DNA from: Rhodococcus triatomae
GTDB lineage: Bacteria; Actinomycetota; Actinomycetes; Mycobacteriales; Mycobacteriaceae
Assembly (NCBI RefSeq): GCF_014217785.1
Contig: NZ_CP048814.1
Location: 1,240,001-1,304,000, forward strand
Length of the DNA: 64,000 bases
Reading direction: 5' to 3'
Shown here: in pieces, positions 37,539 to 46,266 of the stretch
Numbering within the stretch: the stretch's first letter is position 1
Layout of the letters: each line of letters begins with the position of its first letter
Notes under the pieces: model-generated
Databases searched by the model: none
Told to the model about the DNA's origin: nothing
The model's input: only the letters and a program-made list of their open reading frames with translations
Made by a program: the position numbers and the translations under genes

Positions 37539-40270
37539 CTCCGACGCGCGGCCTCACTCGCCGCCACCGGCCACCGCCACTCCGTCGTGCAGTGCGTGGT
37601 GCCGTCCTCGTCCACCCACCAGGGCACGTCGACCTCGCCGTCGACCGCTCCGCCGACGCGAACGGCGAGTCGCTCGTGGACGGTCACCGGGCCGTCGGGG
37701 ACATCGGTGCCGGCCAGCGCCGCCGCGAGGACGGCGCCGGGCTCGTCCGCCCACCTGGTCACGCGGCCGGTCCCGATCACGACACCGTGCACCACCGAAC
37801 CGGCGGTCGGGAGGTCCAGAAGATCCGCCAACGCGTCCGCGGTGTCCGGGGTGCCCACCACCAACCGGGACGGCGGGACCACCGCGGCGAGCCAGGGCCG
37901 GTCGAGCACCATCGCATCGTCCGGGTCCGCGACGGTCCCGTCGAGCGTGCGCACGCCGGGCGGCAGGTCGATGTCGTCGAGGTCGAGGACTCCGTGGCGG
38001 GCCGCCTCACCCAGCAAGCGGTGGGCTCGGGTCACGACTCCCGGTGCGGGACTGCGCGTGGCGTCCGCCAGCCGCTGCAGGAGCAGGTCCGCGAACTCCG
38101 CCGAATCCACCCGGGCCGGTGCCAGGGTGGCACGAAGGACCTCGGCGTCGGGGTGATCGGCGATGTCGAGCAGACCTGCGAACACCCGGTCCTCCGGAGC
38201 GCGGAGCGTGCCCCAGGCGACACCGTCGAGCACCGCGTGCCTGCGCAGCCACCACGCGGTGTAGCCGTGCGGGTCGGCCAGGAGCGGACGCGTCGACGGG
38301 TCCTGCGCGAGCAACGTCAGCGCCTGCCGCCAGCGGGCCGGATCGACGAGATCGAGATCCCGGACCGCCTCCAGCACCTCGGGATCCTCGCCGAGACTCC
38401 CCCACCACGCCTGTTCGTCGTCGAGGTCGTGGTCCGGCCCCGACGGGAGTTCGACGCGCAGCACCGTGAACCCGGCACCGACACCGACCGCACGCAACGC
38501 CCGCTCCCCGACCCGCTCCGCGAACGCCGCATCGACACAACCGAACGGGGAATCCTCGTCGAGGACGTCGGCGAGCGGTGCGTCCGGCAACAGCAGCTCG
38601 TCGGCGGGGCGGAGTTCGCCGTCCGCGTCCGGAATCGGCAGGCGCCCGAGCCACGACGGCAACGTCCCGGGCGCCGCGCCGTTCGCCAACGACAGCACGG
38701 TCGCGGCGAGTTCGGTTGCGGTGCCTGAACTCTCGATCTCGTCGCCGCCGGGGTGACCGTCCTCGAAGTCGCCGTCCTCGAGCTCCTCGATCCTGGCCAG
38801 GAGCGCGGGATCGGACAACAGGTCCACCGGAGTGGCGGCGGCGGCGCCGAGCCGTGCCAGCAGGGGATGCGCCGCCTCGGGATGCACCACCCGAGCCCAG
38901 TCGACGACAGGTCCGGCATCCATCCCCGTGCCCAGCAGCACCGTGCGCGGGCCGGTCACGGTGCTGCCGTCGCACAGCGGTACGGGAATCGCCGACAGTT
39001 CCTCCGCGACCACGGAGTCCACGACGAGCGGCTCGAGCGCCGCGTACAACGCTCGCCACCAGGACGGTTCACGTCGCACTCCGGCGAGTAGTTCGGCGAT
39101 GCGAGCGGGACCGATCCGGTGCACGTCGACCGCGGCCAGCGCCTGCTGGTGCCGGGGCGACGACAGGTCGGGAATCACGAGATCCCCGACCACGTCGGAC
39201 AGTGCGGCGGCCAGGGCGTCGTCGAGACCGGGCACCAGGTGCGCCCGCGGTGGAGCGACCACGGCCACGCCGCCGACGGAGGGATCCGGAACGACCGGAA
39301 GCCACTGTGCGTCACGTAATTCGGCCAGCAAGGCCTCGCGCAACAGGCCGTCGACCTCGCTGCGTGCGAAGGTCGGAGCCGGCACCAGCGCGGTGCGTTG
39401 TGCCGCGGGCACGGCCGCCACCAGCCCCGCGTAGCCCCGGGCGAGCCGCTGCACCGGGGCACCGGGCAGTACGCGGCGGCGGTCCGGCTGCATCGCCACG
39501 TCGCCGATCACGAGGGCGGGAAGGGACAGCTGCTCGTCGGAACGGGTCGGTGCCCGCAGCACGTCCTCCCCTACCGGACGGACGATTCCGTCCCGCACCG
39601 GCACGAACCATCGCGCATGCTCGGTGTCGTACCGCCACCAGGTCCGGCTCCCGATCCGCACCTCGACGAGACCGGAGTCGAGTGCACGCTCGGCGCGCTC
39701 GACCACGGTGTCGCCCACGGTGATCGCGTGCAGCGCCGGCAGCTCGAGCAGCAGATCGGTGGCCTCCTCGGCCATCGCGTCCAGGAGCCGGTCCGCGTCG
39801 ATGTCGGCACGCAGCCGGATCACGACCTCGGTGGCGAATCCCGCCCGCGGAGCCGGGGCCGACGGCCAGGCCAGCCGCAGCACCGGTACCCCGTCCTCCG
39901 GAACGGGCAGTCCGGCCGCCGTCAGAGCCCGCCCCGTGCGCTCCGCGGAGAACTCGATCGAACCGGTCGACGAGCGCACCTCGACCTCGTCACCGACGGA
40001 CCGCACCGCGGTGAAGCCGACGCCGAACCGGCCGACCCCCTCTCGCTTGCCGGAGGCGCGCAACGCGGACAGCGCCTGCACTCCTTGCTCGTCGAGGGGG
40101 GCACCGCTGTTCGCCACGGACAGCAGGTCGCCGTCCACCCGGACGTCCAGGAATCCGGGGACACCGGCGCGTGCCGCGGTATCGGCCGCGTTCTGCGCCA
40201 GTTCGGTGAGCAATCGGTCCCGATACCCGGACCGCACGAGATCGGACTCGGTGGCGGCGTCCTCACGCAA
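37535..40270 (-). CDS. Large GHKL-type ATPase protein with sacsin N-terminal-like domain
   Basis: As called from the first canonical start (TTG at 40270) it has 911 residues. The first 170 form an Hsp90/sacsin-type ATP pocket: DRLLTELAQNAADTAARAGVPGF (N box), FLDVRVDGDLLSVANSGAPLDEQGV (G1-like) and GKREGVGRFGVGFTAVRSVGDEVEV (G2-like). The rest is Ala/Leu/Asp-rich without recognised motifs. Homologues that I recall carry a conserved DPFGT...LRxxxLxxW...REDA segment before this point. That segment is encoded in frame here (up to about 40336) but with no ATG, GTG or TTG, so the start is uncertain. Function unknown, perhaps chaperone-like. It is downstream of DUF3027 and coupled to the PAP2 gene. 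Confidence 0.8.
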   Translation of the reverse strand: MREDAATESDLVRSGYRDRLLTELAQNAADTAARAGVPGFLDVRVDGDLLSVANSGAPLDEQGVQALSALRASGKREGVGRFGVGFTAVRSVGDEVEVRSSTGSIEFSAERTGRALTAAGLPVPEDGVPVLRLAWPSAPAPRAGFATEVVIRLRADIDADRLLDAMAEEATDLLLELPALHAITVGDTVVERAERALDSGLVEVRIGSRTWWRYDTEHARWFVPVRDGIVRPVGEDVLRAPTRSDEQLSLPALVIGDVAMQPDRRRVLPGAPVQRLARGYAGLVAAVPAAQRTALVPAPTFARSEVDGLLREALLAELRDAQWLPVVPDPSVGGVAVVAPPRAHLVPGLDDALAAALSDVVGDLVIPDLSSPRHQQALAAVDVHRIGPARIAELLAGVRREPSWWRALYAALEPLVVDSVVAEELSAIPVPLCDGSTVTGPRTVLLGTGMDAGPVVDWARVVHPEAAHPLLARLGAAAATPVDLLSDPALLARIEELEDGDFEDGHPGGDEIESSGTATELAATVLSLANGAAPGTLPSWLGRLPIPDADGELRPADELLLPDAPLADVLDEDSPFGCVDAAFAERVGERALRAVGVGAGFTVLRVELPSGPDHDLDDEQAWWGSLGEDPEVLEAVRDLDLVDPARWRQALTLLAQDPSTRPLLADPHGYTAWWLRRHAVLDGVAWGTLRAPEDRVFAGLLDIADHPDAEVLRATLAPARVDSAEFADLLLQRLADATRSPAPGVVTRAHRLLGEAARHGVLDLDDIDLPPGVRTLDGTVADPDDAMVLDRPWLAAVVPPSRLVVGTPDTADALADLLDLPTAGSVVHGVVIGTGRVTRWADEPGAVLAAALAGTDVPDGPVTVHERLAVRVGGAVDGEVDVPWWVDEDGTTHCTTEWRWPVAASEAARRR

Positions 40271-40338
40271 CCGGGTCGGTGAACTCCGCCAGCCCTCCAG
40301 CGTCGCGGCACGCAGGCCGGCGGTGCCGAACGGATCGG

Positions 40339-41175
40339 CTAGCTCGACGATGTGCTGTCCTGCATCGAGGGACTCTCGGGCGTCTCGGTGGTCTCGGGCG
40401 TCTCGGTCGTGTCAGGTGTCTGGGACGTCGTCACCGTGACGACCTCCACCGCACCGTCGTCGTACGCGTCGTAGCGCGGGCTACCGCCACCGGTGGGCAG
40501 CAGGGTGTCCGAATGTGCGCCACACCCGTACTCGGCGTGGACGACCTGCCCGTCGGCGGACATCTCGTTGCCACACACGCCGAACGCCGCCTGCAGCGAA
40601 CCGGCCAGGGGCAGGTAGAAGCCGCAGAGACCGCAGGTGGAGGGCGCGGCCTTCGCCATCTCGGTATCGGGGCCGTGATCGCCCTCGTACCAGCGTTCGG
40701 CGGCGTCCAGTCGACCTTCCCGGCTCATCACCCGGGCGCGGCCCAGGCCGACCTCGAGCGCGGTGTCGTCGACGACCGGGTCGCCCGTGGCCATGAAACC
40801 GGGGACCAGGCGCGGGTCGTCGGGGAACGGCGCGAGCAGGTCGCCGGGAGACAGGTCACCGGGCCGGATCCGCTCGTTCCACGGCACCCACTCGGGCGCG
40901 ACGAGGGCGTCCGGCCCCGGCAGCAGCACGAGTTCGCTGATCGTCGCGTGGTCGGACTCCGGATATGCGGCAACCACCACCGCCCACTGCCAGCCGTGGT
41001 AACCGGCCAGGTCGGCGGTGAATCGATGCGTGGCGGCCCACTCGTCCTCGTAGGCGACACCGAGATAGTCGCCCACGCCGCCTTCGTGCAGTGCGACCAC
41101 CGCATCTCGGGCGAGGTCTACCGCGTCGGCGAGGACGCGTGGTACCGAGCGTTCGGGCGAAGAAGCAACACTCAC
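40339..41175 (-). CDS. DUF3027 protein
   Basis: A 278-residue protein of unknown function. The recognisable block is VGDYLGVAYEDEWAATHRFTADLAGYHGWQWAVVVAAYPESDHATISELVLLPGPDALVAPEWVPWNERIRPGDLSPGDLL. It is followed by a cysteine-rich, probably zinc-binding segment (TCGLCGFYLPLAGSLQAAFGVCGNEMSADGQVVHAEYGCGAHSD). The tail is low complexity (about 40 Thr/Pro/Glu residues in TPETTE-like repeats). GTG at 41175 is preferred; a GTG six codons earlier is possible. The next gene's coding frame appears to overlap its end. Confidence 0.88.
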   Translation of the reverse strand: MSVASSPERSVPRVLADAVDLARDAVVALHEGGVGDYLGVAYEDEWAATHRFTADLAGYHGWQWAVVVAAYPESDHATISELVLLPGPDALVAPEWVPWNERIRPGDLSPGDLLAPFPDDPRLVPGFMATGDPVVDDTALEVGLGRARVMSREGRLDAAERWYEGDHGPDTEMAKAAPSTCGLCGFYLPLAGSLQAAFGVCGNEMSADGQVVHAEYGCGAHSDTLLPTGGGSPRYDAYDDGAVEVVTVTTSQTPDTTETPETTETPESPSMQDSTSSS

Positions 41176-41233
41176 CCGTCCAGTTTGCCGCACCCGGGCC
41201 CCGGACGTTCACCTGGGCTGCCATCCTGGACCG

Positions 41234-42058
41234 ATGATCCGCCGCCGCGCCCTCTCCGCGACCGTCGTCTCGATCGCCGCCGCCGCGCTCGTCGCCGGCT
41301 GCTCGGCGGAGGACGGACCGCCCGCGGACGCCTCGGCCGCCGCGAACGGCCCGGTCACCGACCTGCGGGTGGAGGTGGTGCGGACCCTTCCCCACGATCC
41401 GGATGCCTTCACCCAGGGCCTCGAGATCTCCGGCGACGAGATCTTCGAGGGCACCGGCCTGGTCGGCGAGTCCTGGGTCGAGGCCCGGGACCTCGACACC
41501 GGAACCCCGCGGGTGCGGGTGGATCTTCCCGCGCCGTTGTTCGGCGAGGGCATCACGGTGGACGAGGACTCACTGTGGCAGCTCACGTGGCGCAACGGGA
41601 TCGCGATCGAACGGGATCGGGACACTCTCGTCGAGCGCAGGCAGATCCCGATCGAGGGTGAGGGCTGGGGCATCTGCCGCAGCGGCGACCGGCTCGTGAC
41701 CTCCGACGGCTCCGACACCCTGACTTTCCGCGACCGCGACACGTTCGACCCGGTGGACACGGTCCGGGTCACGGACCACACCGGTGGCGTCGACAGACTC
41801 AACGAACTCGAGTGCACCGACGACGGAGCGGTCTACGCCAACATCTGGACCGAGGACACGATCGTGCGGATCGATCCCGGCACCGGGGCGGTCACCGCGC
41901 GGATCGACGCCGGGCAGTTGCGTGCGTCACTCGACATCGATGCCGGTGAGCGGCCCGCGGACGTCCTCAACGGCATCGCCGCCGTCCCCGGCACGGATCG
42001 GTTCCTGGTCACCGGCAAGTACTGGCCGAGCATGTTCGAGGTCCGATTCGTTCCGTGA
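41234..42058 (+). CDS. Glutaminyl-peptide cyclotransferase-family lipoprotein
   Basis: A 274-residue exported protein with signal peptide and lipobox (ALVAGCS, Cys about residue 22). A five-bladed beta-propeller of the plant/bacterial QC type follows, with blocks RTLPHDPDAFTQGLEISGDEIFEGTGLVGES, LTWRNGIAIERDRDTL, GEGWGICRSGDRLVTSDGSDTLTFRD, LNELECTDDGAVYANIWTEDTIVRIDP and LNGIAAVPGTDRFLVTGKYWPSMFEVRF. The family converts N-terminal Gln to pyroglutamate; activity in actinobacteria is presumed. It starts at ATG 41234 and is divergent from DUF3027. Confidence 0.87.
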   Translation: MIRRRALSATVVSIAAAALVAGCSAEDGPPADASAAANGPVTDLRVEVVRTLPHDPDAFTQGLEISGDEIFEGTGLVGESWVEARDLDTGTPRVRVDLPAPLFGEGITVDEDSLWQLTWRNGIAIERDRDTLVERRQIPIEGEGWGICRSGDRLVTSDGSDTLTFRDRDTFDPVDTVRVTDHTGGVDRLNELECTDDGAVYANIWTEDTIVRIDPGTGAVTARIDAGQLRASLDIDAGERPADVLNGIAAVPGTDRFLVTGKYWPSMFEVRFVP

Positions 42059-42128
42059 CGGGCCGAGTGACCAGTAACCGGCGGGCGGGTGTGGGCGTTC
42101 GCTCCCGGACTAGGACAGAATTGGAACC

Positions 42129-43838
42129 GTGACCGGACCGAGTGACCGCAACGAACCTGATCCACGTCGGCACGCCGGCAGGGATCGGTCGGGGCAGCGC
42201 CCGGACGGTCCGGCTCCGACGCGCCGGATGGAGGGCGATCCGTCGGCCCACCCCGGCTACGACCGGTACCCACCGGCCAGTCGGCAGTCGGCGCGGCGCA
42301 CCCCGCTCCCGCCGCTGCACCCGGTCGGCGACAACGGCGCCCGGCGTGACCCCCAGGACACCCCCCGCGACCCGAAGGGCACACCGAAGGCTCCCCCGAT
42401 GCCGCGCAAGCTGACCGTGACCCGTGTCGCGGCGATGCGCAGCCGCGAACTGACCAACAGGGGCATCGCGACGTTCCAGCGAGCCGCCAAGGCCGACGGG
42501 GCGGACAAGTCCGGCCTCACCGCCTTGACGTACGCGGTCATGGCGAACTTCGCGACCGACGCCGCGATCGCCGTCGCACTGGCGAACACGCTGTTCTTCT
42601 CGGCGGCGACGGGCGAGGACAAGACGAAGGTCGCCCTCTACCTGTTGATCACGATCGCACCGTTCGCGGTGATCGCTCCGGTGATCGGTCCGCTCCTCGA
42701 CCGGCTCCAGCACGGACGCAGGCTCGCCTTGGCCACCTCGTTCGCGTTGCGCACGGTGCTGGCGATATTGCTGGTCTTCAACTTCGACAGTTGGATCCTG
42801 TATCCGGCCGCGCTGGGCATGATGGTGCTGAGCAAGTCGTTCTCGGTGCTCAAGAGCGCGGTGACACCACGTGTGCTCCCCCCGGAGATCGACCTGGTCC
42901 GGGTCAATTCCCGACTGACCGTGTTCGGTCTCATCGGTGGCACGATCGGCGCGGGCGCCGTCGCAGCGGCGCTGGCGGCGCTGACCGGTTCGGCCGGTGC
43001 ACTGTGGTTCGCGGCCCTCGTCACCGCGCTCGGCACCTACCTGAGCATGCGGATCCCGTCCTGGGTCGAGGTCACCGAGGGTGAGGTGCCCGCGACGATC
43101 ACCTATCACGGTGACGATGCCCGCACCGCCGTCATCGATCCGGTGACCACCCCGGTCCAGCCGGACAAGCGGCGGCAGCCGCTGGGCCGGTCGGTGATCG
43201 TCGGCCTCTGGGGCAACGGAACCATCCGCGTTCTCACCGGCTTCCTCACGCTGTACATCGCCTTCGTGGCCAAGGCGACCACCGAACACGAACCGCTGAT
43301 GCAGGCCGCGATGCTGGGCCTGGTGGGCGCGGCAGCCGGTATCGGCAACTTCGCCGGCAACGCGACCGGAGCGCGACTGAGACTGGGCCGTCCCGCCCTC
43401 ATCGTCGTCCGCTGCACCGGCGCGGTGTGGGTGGTGGCCGTCCTCGCCGCCGTCACCGACAACCTGCTGGCCGCGGCGCTGGCGGCACTCGTCGCCTCGG
43501 CGGCGAGCGCCCTGGCCAAGGTCTCGCTCGACGCCTCCCTCCAGCACGATCTCCCGGAGGAGTCGATCGCGTCCGGATTCGGCCGCTCCGAGACGGTGCT
43601 CCAGTTGAGCTGGGTCGTCGGCGGCACCCTGGGGGTGCTCCTGCCCACCACCTTCTGGATCGGCTTCACCGTGGTGTCGGTGGTGCTGACCCTCGGTCTG
43701 CTCCAGACAGTGCTGTCCTACCGTGGAAGCACACTGCTGCCCGGGCTGGGCGGCAAGCGACCGAACCTCGCGAAGCAGGAAGTGACCGAGCCCCTCTCGA
43801 CCCACCGGGTCGACCGACCGACGGGAACCGTGAAGTAA
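42129..43838 (+). CDS. Conserved MFS-type membrane protein (Rv0876c homologue)
   Basis: A 569-residue polytopic protein. About 95 residues of Pro/Arg/Asp-rich, disordered N terminus precede RVAAMRSRELTNRGIATFQRAAKADGADKSGLTALTYAVMANFATDAAIAVALANTLFF. Transmembrane segments continue to about residue 530, including LKSAVTPRVLPPEIDLVRVNSRLTVFGLIGGTIGAG. The length, disordered N terminus and downstream DUF2771 gene match Rv0876c. The substrate is unknown. GTG start at 42129. The DUF2771 gene begins on the base after its stop, so they are co-transcribed. Confidence 0.88.
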   Translation: MTGPSDRNEPDPRRHAGRDRSGQRPDGPAPTRRMEGDPSAHPGYDRYPPASRQSARRTPLPPLHPVGDNGARRDPQDTPRDPKGTPKAPPMPRKLTVTRVAAMRSRELTNRGIATFQRAAKADGADKSGLTALTYAVMANFATDAAIAVALANTLFFSAATGEDKTKVALYLLITIAPFAVIAPVIGPLLDRLQHGRRLALATSFALRTVLAILLVFNFDSWILYPAALGMMVLSKSFSVLKSAVTPRVLPPEIDLVRVNSRLTVFGLIGGTIGAGAVAAALAALTGSAGALWFAALVTALGTYLSMRIPSWVEVTEGEVPATITYHGDDARTAVIDPVTTPVQPDKRRQPLGRSVIVGLWGNGTIRVLTGFLTLYIAFVAKATTEHEPLMQAAMLGLVGAAAGIGNFAGNATGARLRLGRPALIVVRCTGAVWVVAVLAAVTDNLLAAALAALVASAASALAKVSLDASLQHDLPEESIASGFGRSETVLQLSWVVGGTLGVLLPTTFWIGFTVVSVVLTLGLLQTVLSYRGSTLLPGLGGKRPNLAKQEVTEPLSTHRVDRPTGTVK

Positions 43839-44330
43839 GTGAACATGCAGGCACGCACCAAGAAGATCGTCATCGCGGTCGCCGCCGGGCTGCTCGTCAC
43901 CCTGGTGGCCTTCACTGCGGTGCTGACGGTGCTGATCCGCAACTCGGATCCGCGGCCGGTGACCGTCACCGCGTTCGCCGACGGCACGTCCGTGACGGTC
44001 CCGCCGTTCCAGTACTGCACCATGGATCTGCAGGACTGCACCGAGGGGGACGTCACGATTCTCGAGCTCCGGCCGGGATCGCCGCTGCAGCTGTCACTGC
44101 CCAGTGAGGTCTCCTCGGTGCGCTGGCGCCTGCTCGCCGTGTACGAGACCGCGGACGGCGGCACCGTCGAGGAACAGCTCTTCGCACCCGGAGACGCCTC
44201 TGCGGTGACGGTGCCCTCGTCGATCGAGAATCCGTTGATCGGCGTCGAGATCCAGCTTCCGTCCTCCGTGGTGGACGAGCAGGAGCGCCCGTTCGTGCAC
44301 GCAGTCTGGTCGATCCAGACCCTGGTGTAG
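43839..44330 (+). CDS. DUF2771 protein (Rv0875c homologue), membrane-anchored
   Basis: A 163-residue protein with one N-terminal membrane segment (IVIAVAAGLLVTLVAFTAVLTVLI) and an extracytoplasmic beta-rich domain. PFQYCTMDLQDCTEGDV carries two conserved cysteines likely to form a disulfide, and RPGSPLQLSLPSEVSSVRWRLLAVYETADG follows. Function unknown. GTG start directly after the stop of the MFS gene. Its own stop (TAG, 44328) is the first of three in a tandem repeat, followed by a strong hairpin. Confidence 0.88.
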   Translation: MNMQARTKKIVIAVAAGLLVTLVAFTAVLTVLIRNSDPRPVTVTAFADGTSVTVPPFQYCTMDLQDCTEGDVTILELRPGSPLQLSLPSEVSSVRWRLLAVYETADGGTVEEQLFAPGDASAVTVPSSIENPLIGVEIQLPSSVVDEQERPFVHAVWSIQTLV

Positions 44331-44378
44331 CGAACGGCAGAGCTGCATAGCGACACGGCAGAGCTGCATAGCGAACGG
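44328..44378 (+). repeat. 20/21-bp tandem repeat (x2.5) spanning the DUF2771 stop codon
   Basis: TAGCGA-containing units begin at 44328, 44348 and 44369, each opening with the gene's own stop TAG. The shared part CGGCAGAGCTGCATAGCGA is identical in the two full copies. One unit is 20 and one 21 bases, so the stops fall in two frames. Confidence 0.9.
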
Positions 44379-44419
44379 CGAGGCCGCGGCGACCGAGTTC
44401 GGTCTCCGCGGCCTCGCCG
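44376..44419. terminator. Strong hairpin between DUF2771 and cspB
   Basis: The arms CGGCGAGGCCGCGG (44376-44389) and CCGCGGCCTCGCCG (44406-44419) pair perfectly. An inner GACCGA-GT-TCGGTC extends the stem after one mismatch. It lies between convergent genes and can serve both. Confidence 0.88.
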
Positions 44420-44443
44420 TGTCGTGTCGCTGTCGGTGTCTGC

Positions 44444-44851
44444 TCAGCTGTCCAGCTCGCGCGCGACCGCCCGCACGACTTCCGAGATCCGCTGCGCGGT
44501 CTTGCGGTCCGGGTAGCGCCCCTTGCGCAGATCCGGCTGCACCTTCGCCTCGAGGAGCGTGATCATGTCCTCGACCATCCCGTGCAACTCGTCCGGCGTG
44601 TGCTTCTTGGCGGCCGGCTCCCGACGGGTGGCCGCACGCAGGGACGGGGCCGGATCGAGCACCTTCAGGCTCAGTGCCTGCGGCCCGCGCCTCCCGGCGG
44701 CCATCCCGAACTCCACGCGCTGGCCGGCCTTGAGGCCCTCGACGCCCGCGGGCAGCGCGGACGCACGTACATACACGTCCTCACCGTCCTCCTGCGACAG
44801 AAAGCCAAAGCCCTTCTCGACGTCGTACCACTTCACCTTGCCGGTCGGCAC
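44444..44851 (-). CDS. cspB: Cold-shock-domain protein CspB-like (135 aa)
   Basis: Residues 1-66 form a cold-shock domain: [36 protein letters not shown] has the RNP1-type KGFGFL; the second RNA-binding strand reads DVYVRAS rather than the usual DVFVH. The 70-residue C-terminal extension is helical and charged ([53 protein letters not shown]). Total length 135 equals M. tuberculosis CspB (Rv0871). It should bind single-stranded RNA or DNA. The GTG at 44851 (VPTGKVKW) was chosen as the usual family start; a GTG three codons earlier is possible. Confidence 0.9.
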   Translation of the reverse strand: MPTGKVKWYDVEKGFGFLSQEDGEDVYVRASALPAGVEGLKAGQRVEFGMAAGRRGPQALSLKVLDPAPSLRAATRREPAAKKHTPDELHGMVEDMITLLEAKVQPDLRKGRYPDRKTAQRISEVVRAVARELDS

Positions 44852-45062
44852 CGTGTTCACCCGCTCCGCTGACAGCAGCCGCACTCCGTGTGAATGCGGC
44901 CCGTGGATAATGCAAAACAACGCGCCCTACCTGGTTGCAGGACGCGCCGATACTTCGAGTCTAGCCTGTGCTCCGGGCGCCGGGCACGCCCTTTCCCGGG
45001 GCGCGGGCGGGCCGCGGTAGGCGACACGTCGCTGTGCAGCGGGAGTGGCATAACGTGGAGTC

Positions 45063-45278
45063 GTGACCAGAGCTCCCAAACACTCGCCAGCGCTCTTCTA
45101 CTCGGCCGTCGTGTCGTTCGTGGTCGGGCTCGCCGCCATCGTGGCGGTCTTCCTCCTGCACGCGTTCTCCGACGACGCCCCGAACCTGGCGCTCTACGTG
45201 GTCGCGATGTTCGCCTGCCCGCTCGGGTTCCTGCTCGCTATCGTCTATGCCCTGACCTCCGGTCGCCGAAGTCGGTGA
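45063..45278 (+). CDS. Small two-helix membrane protein, unknown function
   Basis: A 71-residue protein with two hydrophobic segments (ALFYSAVVSFVVGLAAIVAVFLLHAF and LALYVVAMFACPLGFLLAIVYAL) and a basic C terminus. I do not recognise a family with certainty. It starts at GTG 45063 and is followed 43 bases later by the YccF gene on the same strand, likely in one unit. Confidence 0.75.
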   Translation: MTRAPKHSPALFYSAVVSFVVGLAAIVAVFLLHAFSDDAPNLALYVVAMFACPLGFLLAIVYALTSGRRSR

Positions 45279-45321
45279 CGCCCTCGGGCACCCCCGGCCG
45301 GCCCCTCGAAAGGACTCGATC

Positions 45322-45717
45322 GTGCGGATCCTGCTGAACATCATCTGGCTGGTCTTCGGTGGCCTCTGGCTGGCGCTGGGCTACTTCGTCGCCGGAATCA
45401 TCTGCTGCATCCTCATCATCACCATCCCGTTCGGGATCGCAGCGTTCCGCATCGGCGTCTACGCACTGTGGCCGTTCGGAAAGACCGTGGTGGACAAGCC
45501 GACCTCCGGAGTCGGCTCACTGATCGGAAACGTCATCTGGCTGATCGTGGCCGGCATCTGGCTTGCCATCGGCCACGTCGTCTCCGCGATCGCGATGGCG
45601 ATCACGATCATCGGCATTCCCCTCGCGATCGCGAACCTGAAGATGATCCCCATCTCCCTGATGCCACTCGGCAAGGACATCGTCGACGTCGACGCACGGC
45701 CCACGCAGTGGAACTGA
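45322..45717 (+). CDS. YccF-domain membrane protein (Rv0870c homologue)
   Basis: A 131-residue protein with two tandem YccF domains. Each has the pattern N-x-IWL-hydrophobic-GxWLA-G: LLNIIWLVFGGLWLALGYFVAGIICCILIITIPFGIAAFRIGVYALWPFGKTVV and then IGNVIWLIVAGIWLAIGHVVSAIAMAITIIGIPLAIANLKMIPISLMPLGKDIV. About four membrane segments. Function unknown. GTG start with GAAAGGA upstream. Its stop is within a 23-bp repeat. Confidence 0.88.
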   Translation: MRILLNIIWLVFGGLWLALGYFVAGIICCILIITIPFGIAAFRIGVYALWPFGKTVVDKPTSGVGSLIGNVIWLIVAGIWLAIGHVVSAIAMAITIIGIPLAIANLKMIPISLMPLGKDIVDVDARPTQWN

Positions 45718-45794
45718 GTGCGACCCGCACGTGGAACCGAGTGCGACCCGCACGTGGAACCGAGTGCCACCCGCACGTGGAACCGAGCGCGACC
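45708..45794 (+). repeat. 23-bp tandem repeat (x3.8) overlapping the YccF-gene stop
   Basis: Units begin at 45708, 45731, 45754 and 45777. The first contains the last codons TGG AAC and the stop TGA (45715-45717); in later copies TGA has become CGA. Each full unit also contains GTGCG-ACC-CGCAC or a near variant, a small hairpin. Copies differ by one or two bases. Confidence 0.9.
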
Positions 45795-46054
45795 ATTCCC
45801 CACTCGATGTGACCTTCCTCACATAACGAGCCTATAACGGACAGGTGTACGGCAGCTCTCGGCCACCGTTCGGGCCGACTAGCTGGGAAGAGGCGATGCG
45901 GGCCGAAAGCCGGACCGGAACAACGGGAGACGCGCCGCGTTACCAAATGGTGACACGAGGGCCGAGGAGCGTTACCGTCGTCTCCGGTCGAGGAAACCTC
46001 GGCCAGATCCGGTCCCGCCGCGCCAAACCCTGTCCCGTGGGAACCGGATTCCCG
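45795..46054. other. Upstream part of the rpf leader region
   Basis: No gene is supported here. The AT-richer stretch near 45812-45840 (CTCACATAACGAGCCTATAAC) is a likely promoter area. The GC-rich part after 45930 (TTACCAAATGG, then GGTGACACGAGG) may be promoter and 5' untranslated leader of rpf ahead of the riboswitch. Confidence 0.4.
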
Positions 46055-46250
46055 ACGAAGCAATCCGAGGGACGGGGACGGGGGACCCACAGTCCTCCAG
46101 GAGACTCCGGTTTCCGCACAGGACACCGGCCGCGACATGCACCGCATGCCACGGCCTCGGGGTGAAGCCAGGCCCTTTCCCGCCAGGAAAGGCGAGGCCG
46201 AGCGACCTCTCAGCTCGAACCCGACAGCTGACCTCGCAGGCGCGCGTGGA
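46055..46250 (+). ncRNA. ydaO-yuaA (c-di-AMP) riboswitch upstream of rpf
   Basis: Conserved ydaO blocks are in the right order: GACGGGGGACCCA near 46075-46090, CCTCGGGGTGAAGCC (46156-46170), and CGAACCCGACAGCTGACC followed by TCGCAGGCG (46216-46242). The element ends about 20 bases before the rpf ATG. In actinobacteria this riboswitch binds c-di-AMP and turns off expression of rpf-type cell-wall hydrolases. Boundaries are approximate. Confidence 0.85.
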
Positions 46251-46266
46251 GAGGATCTCGACCATC

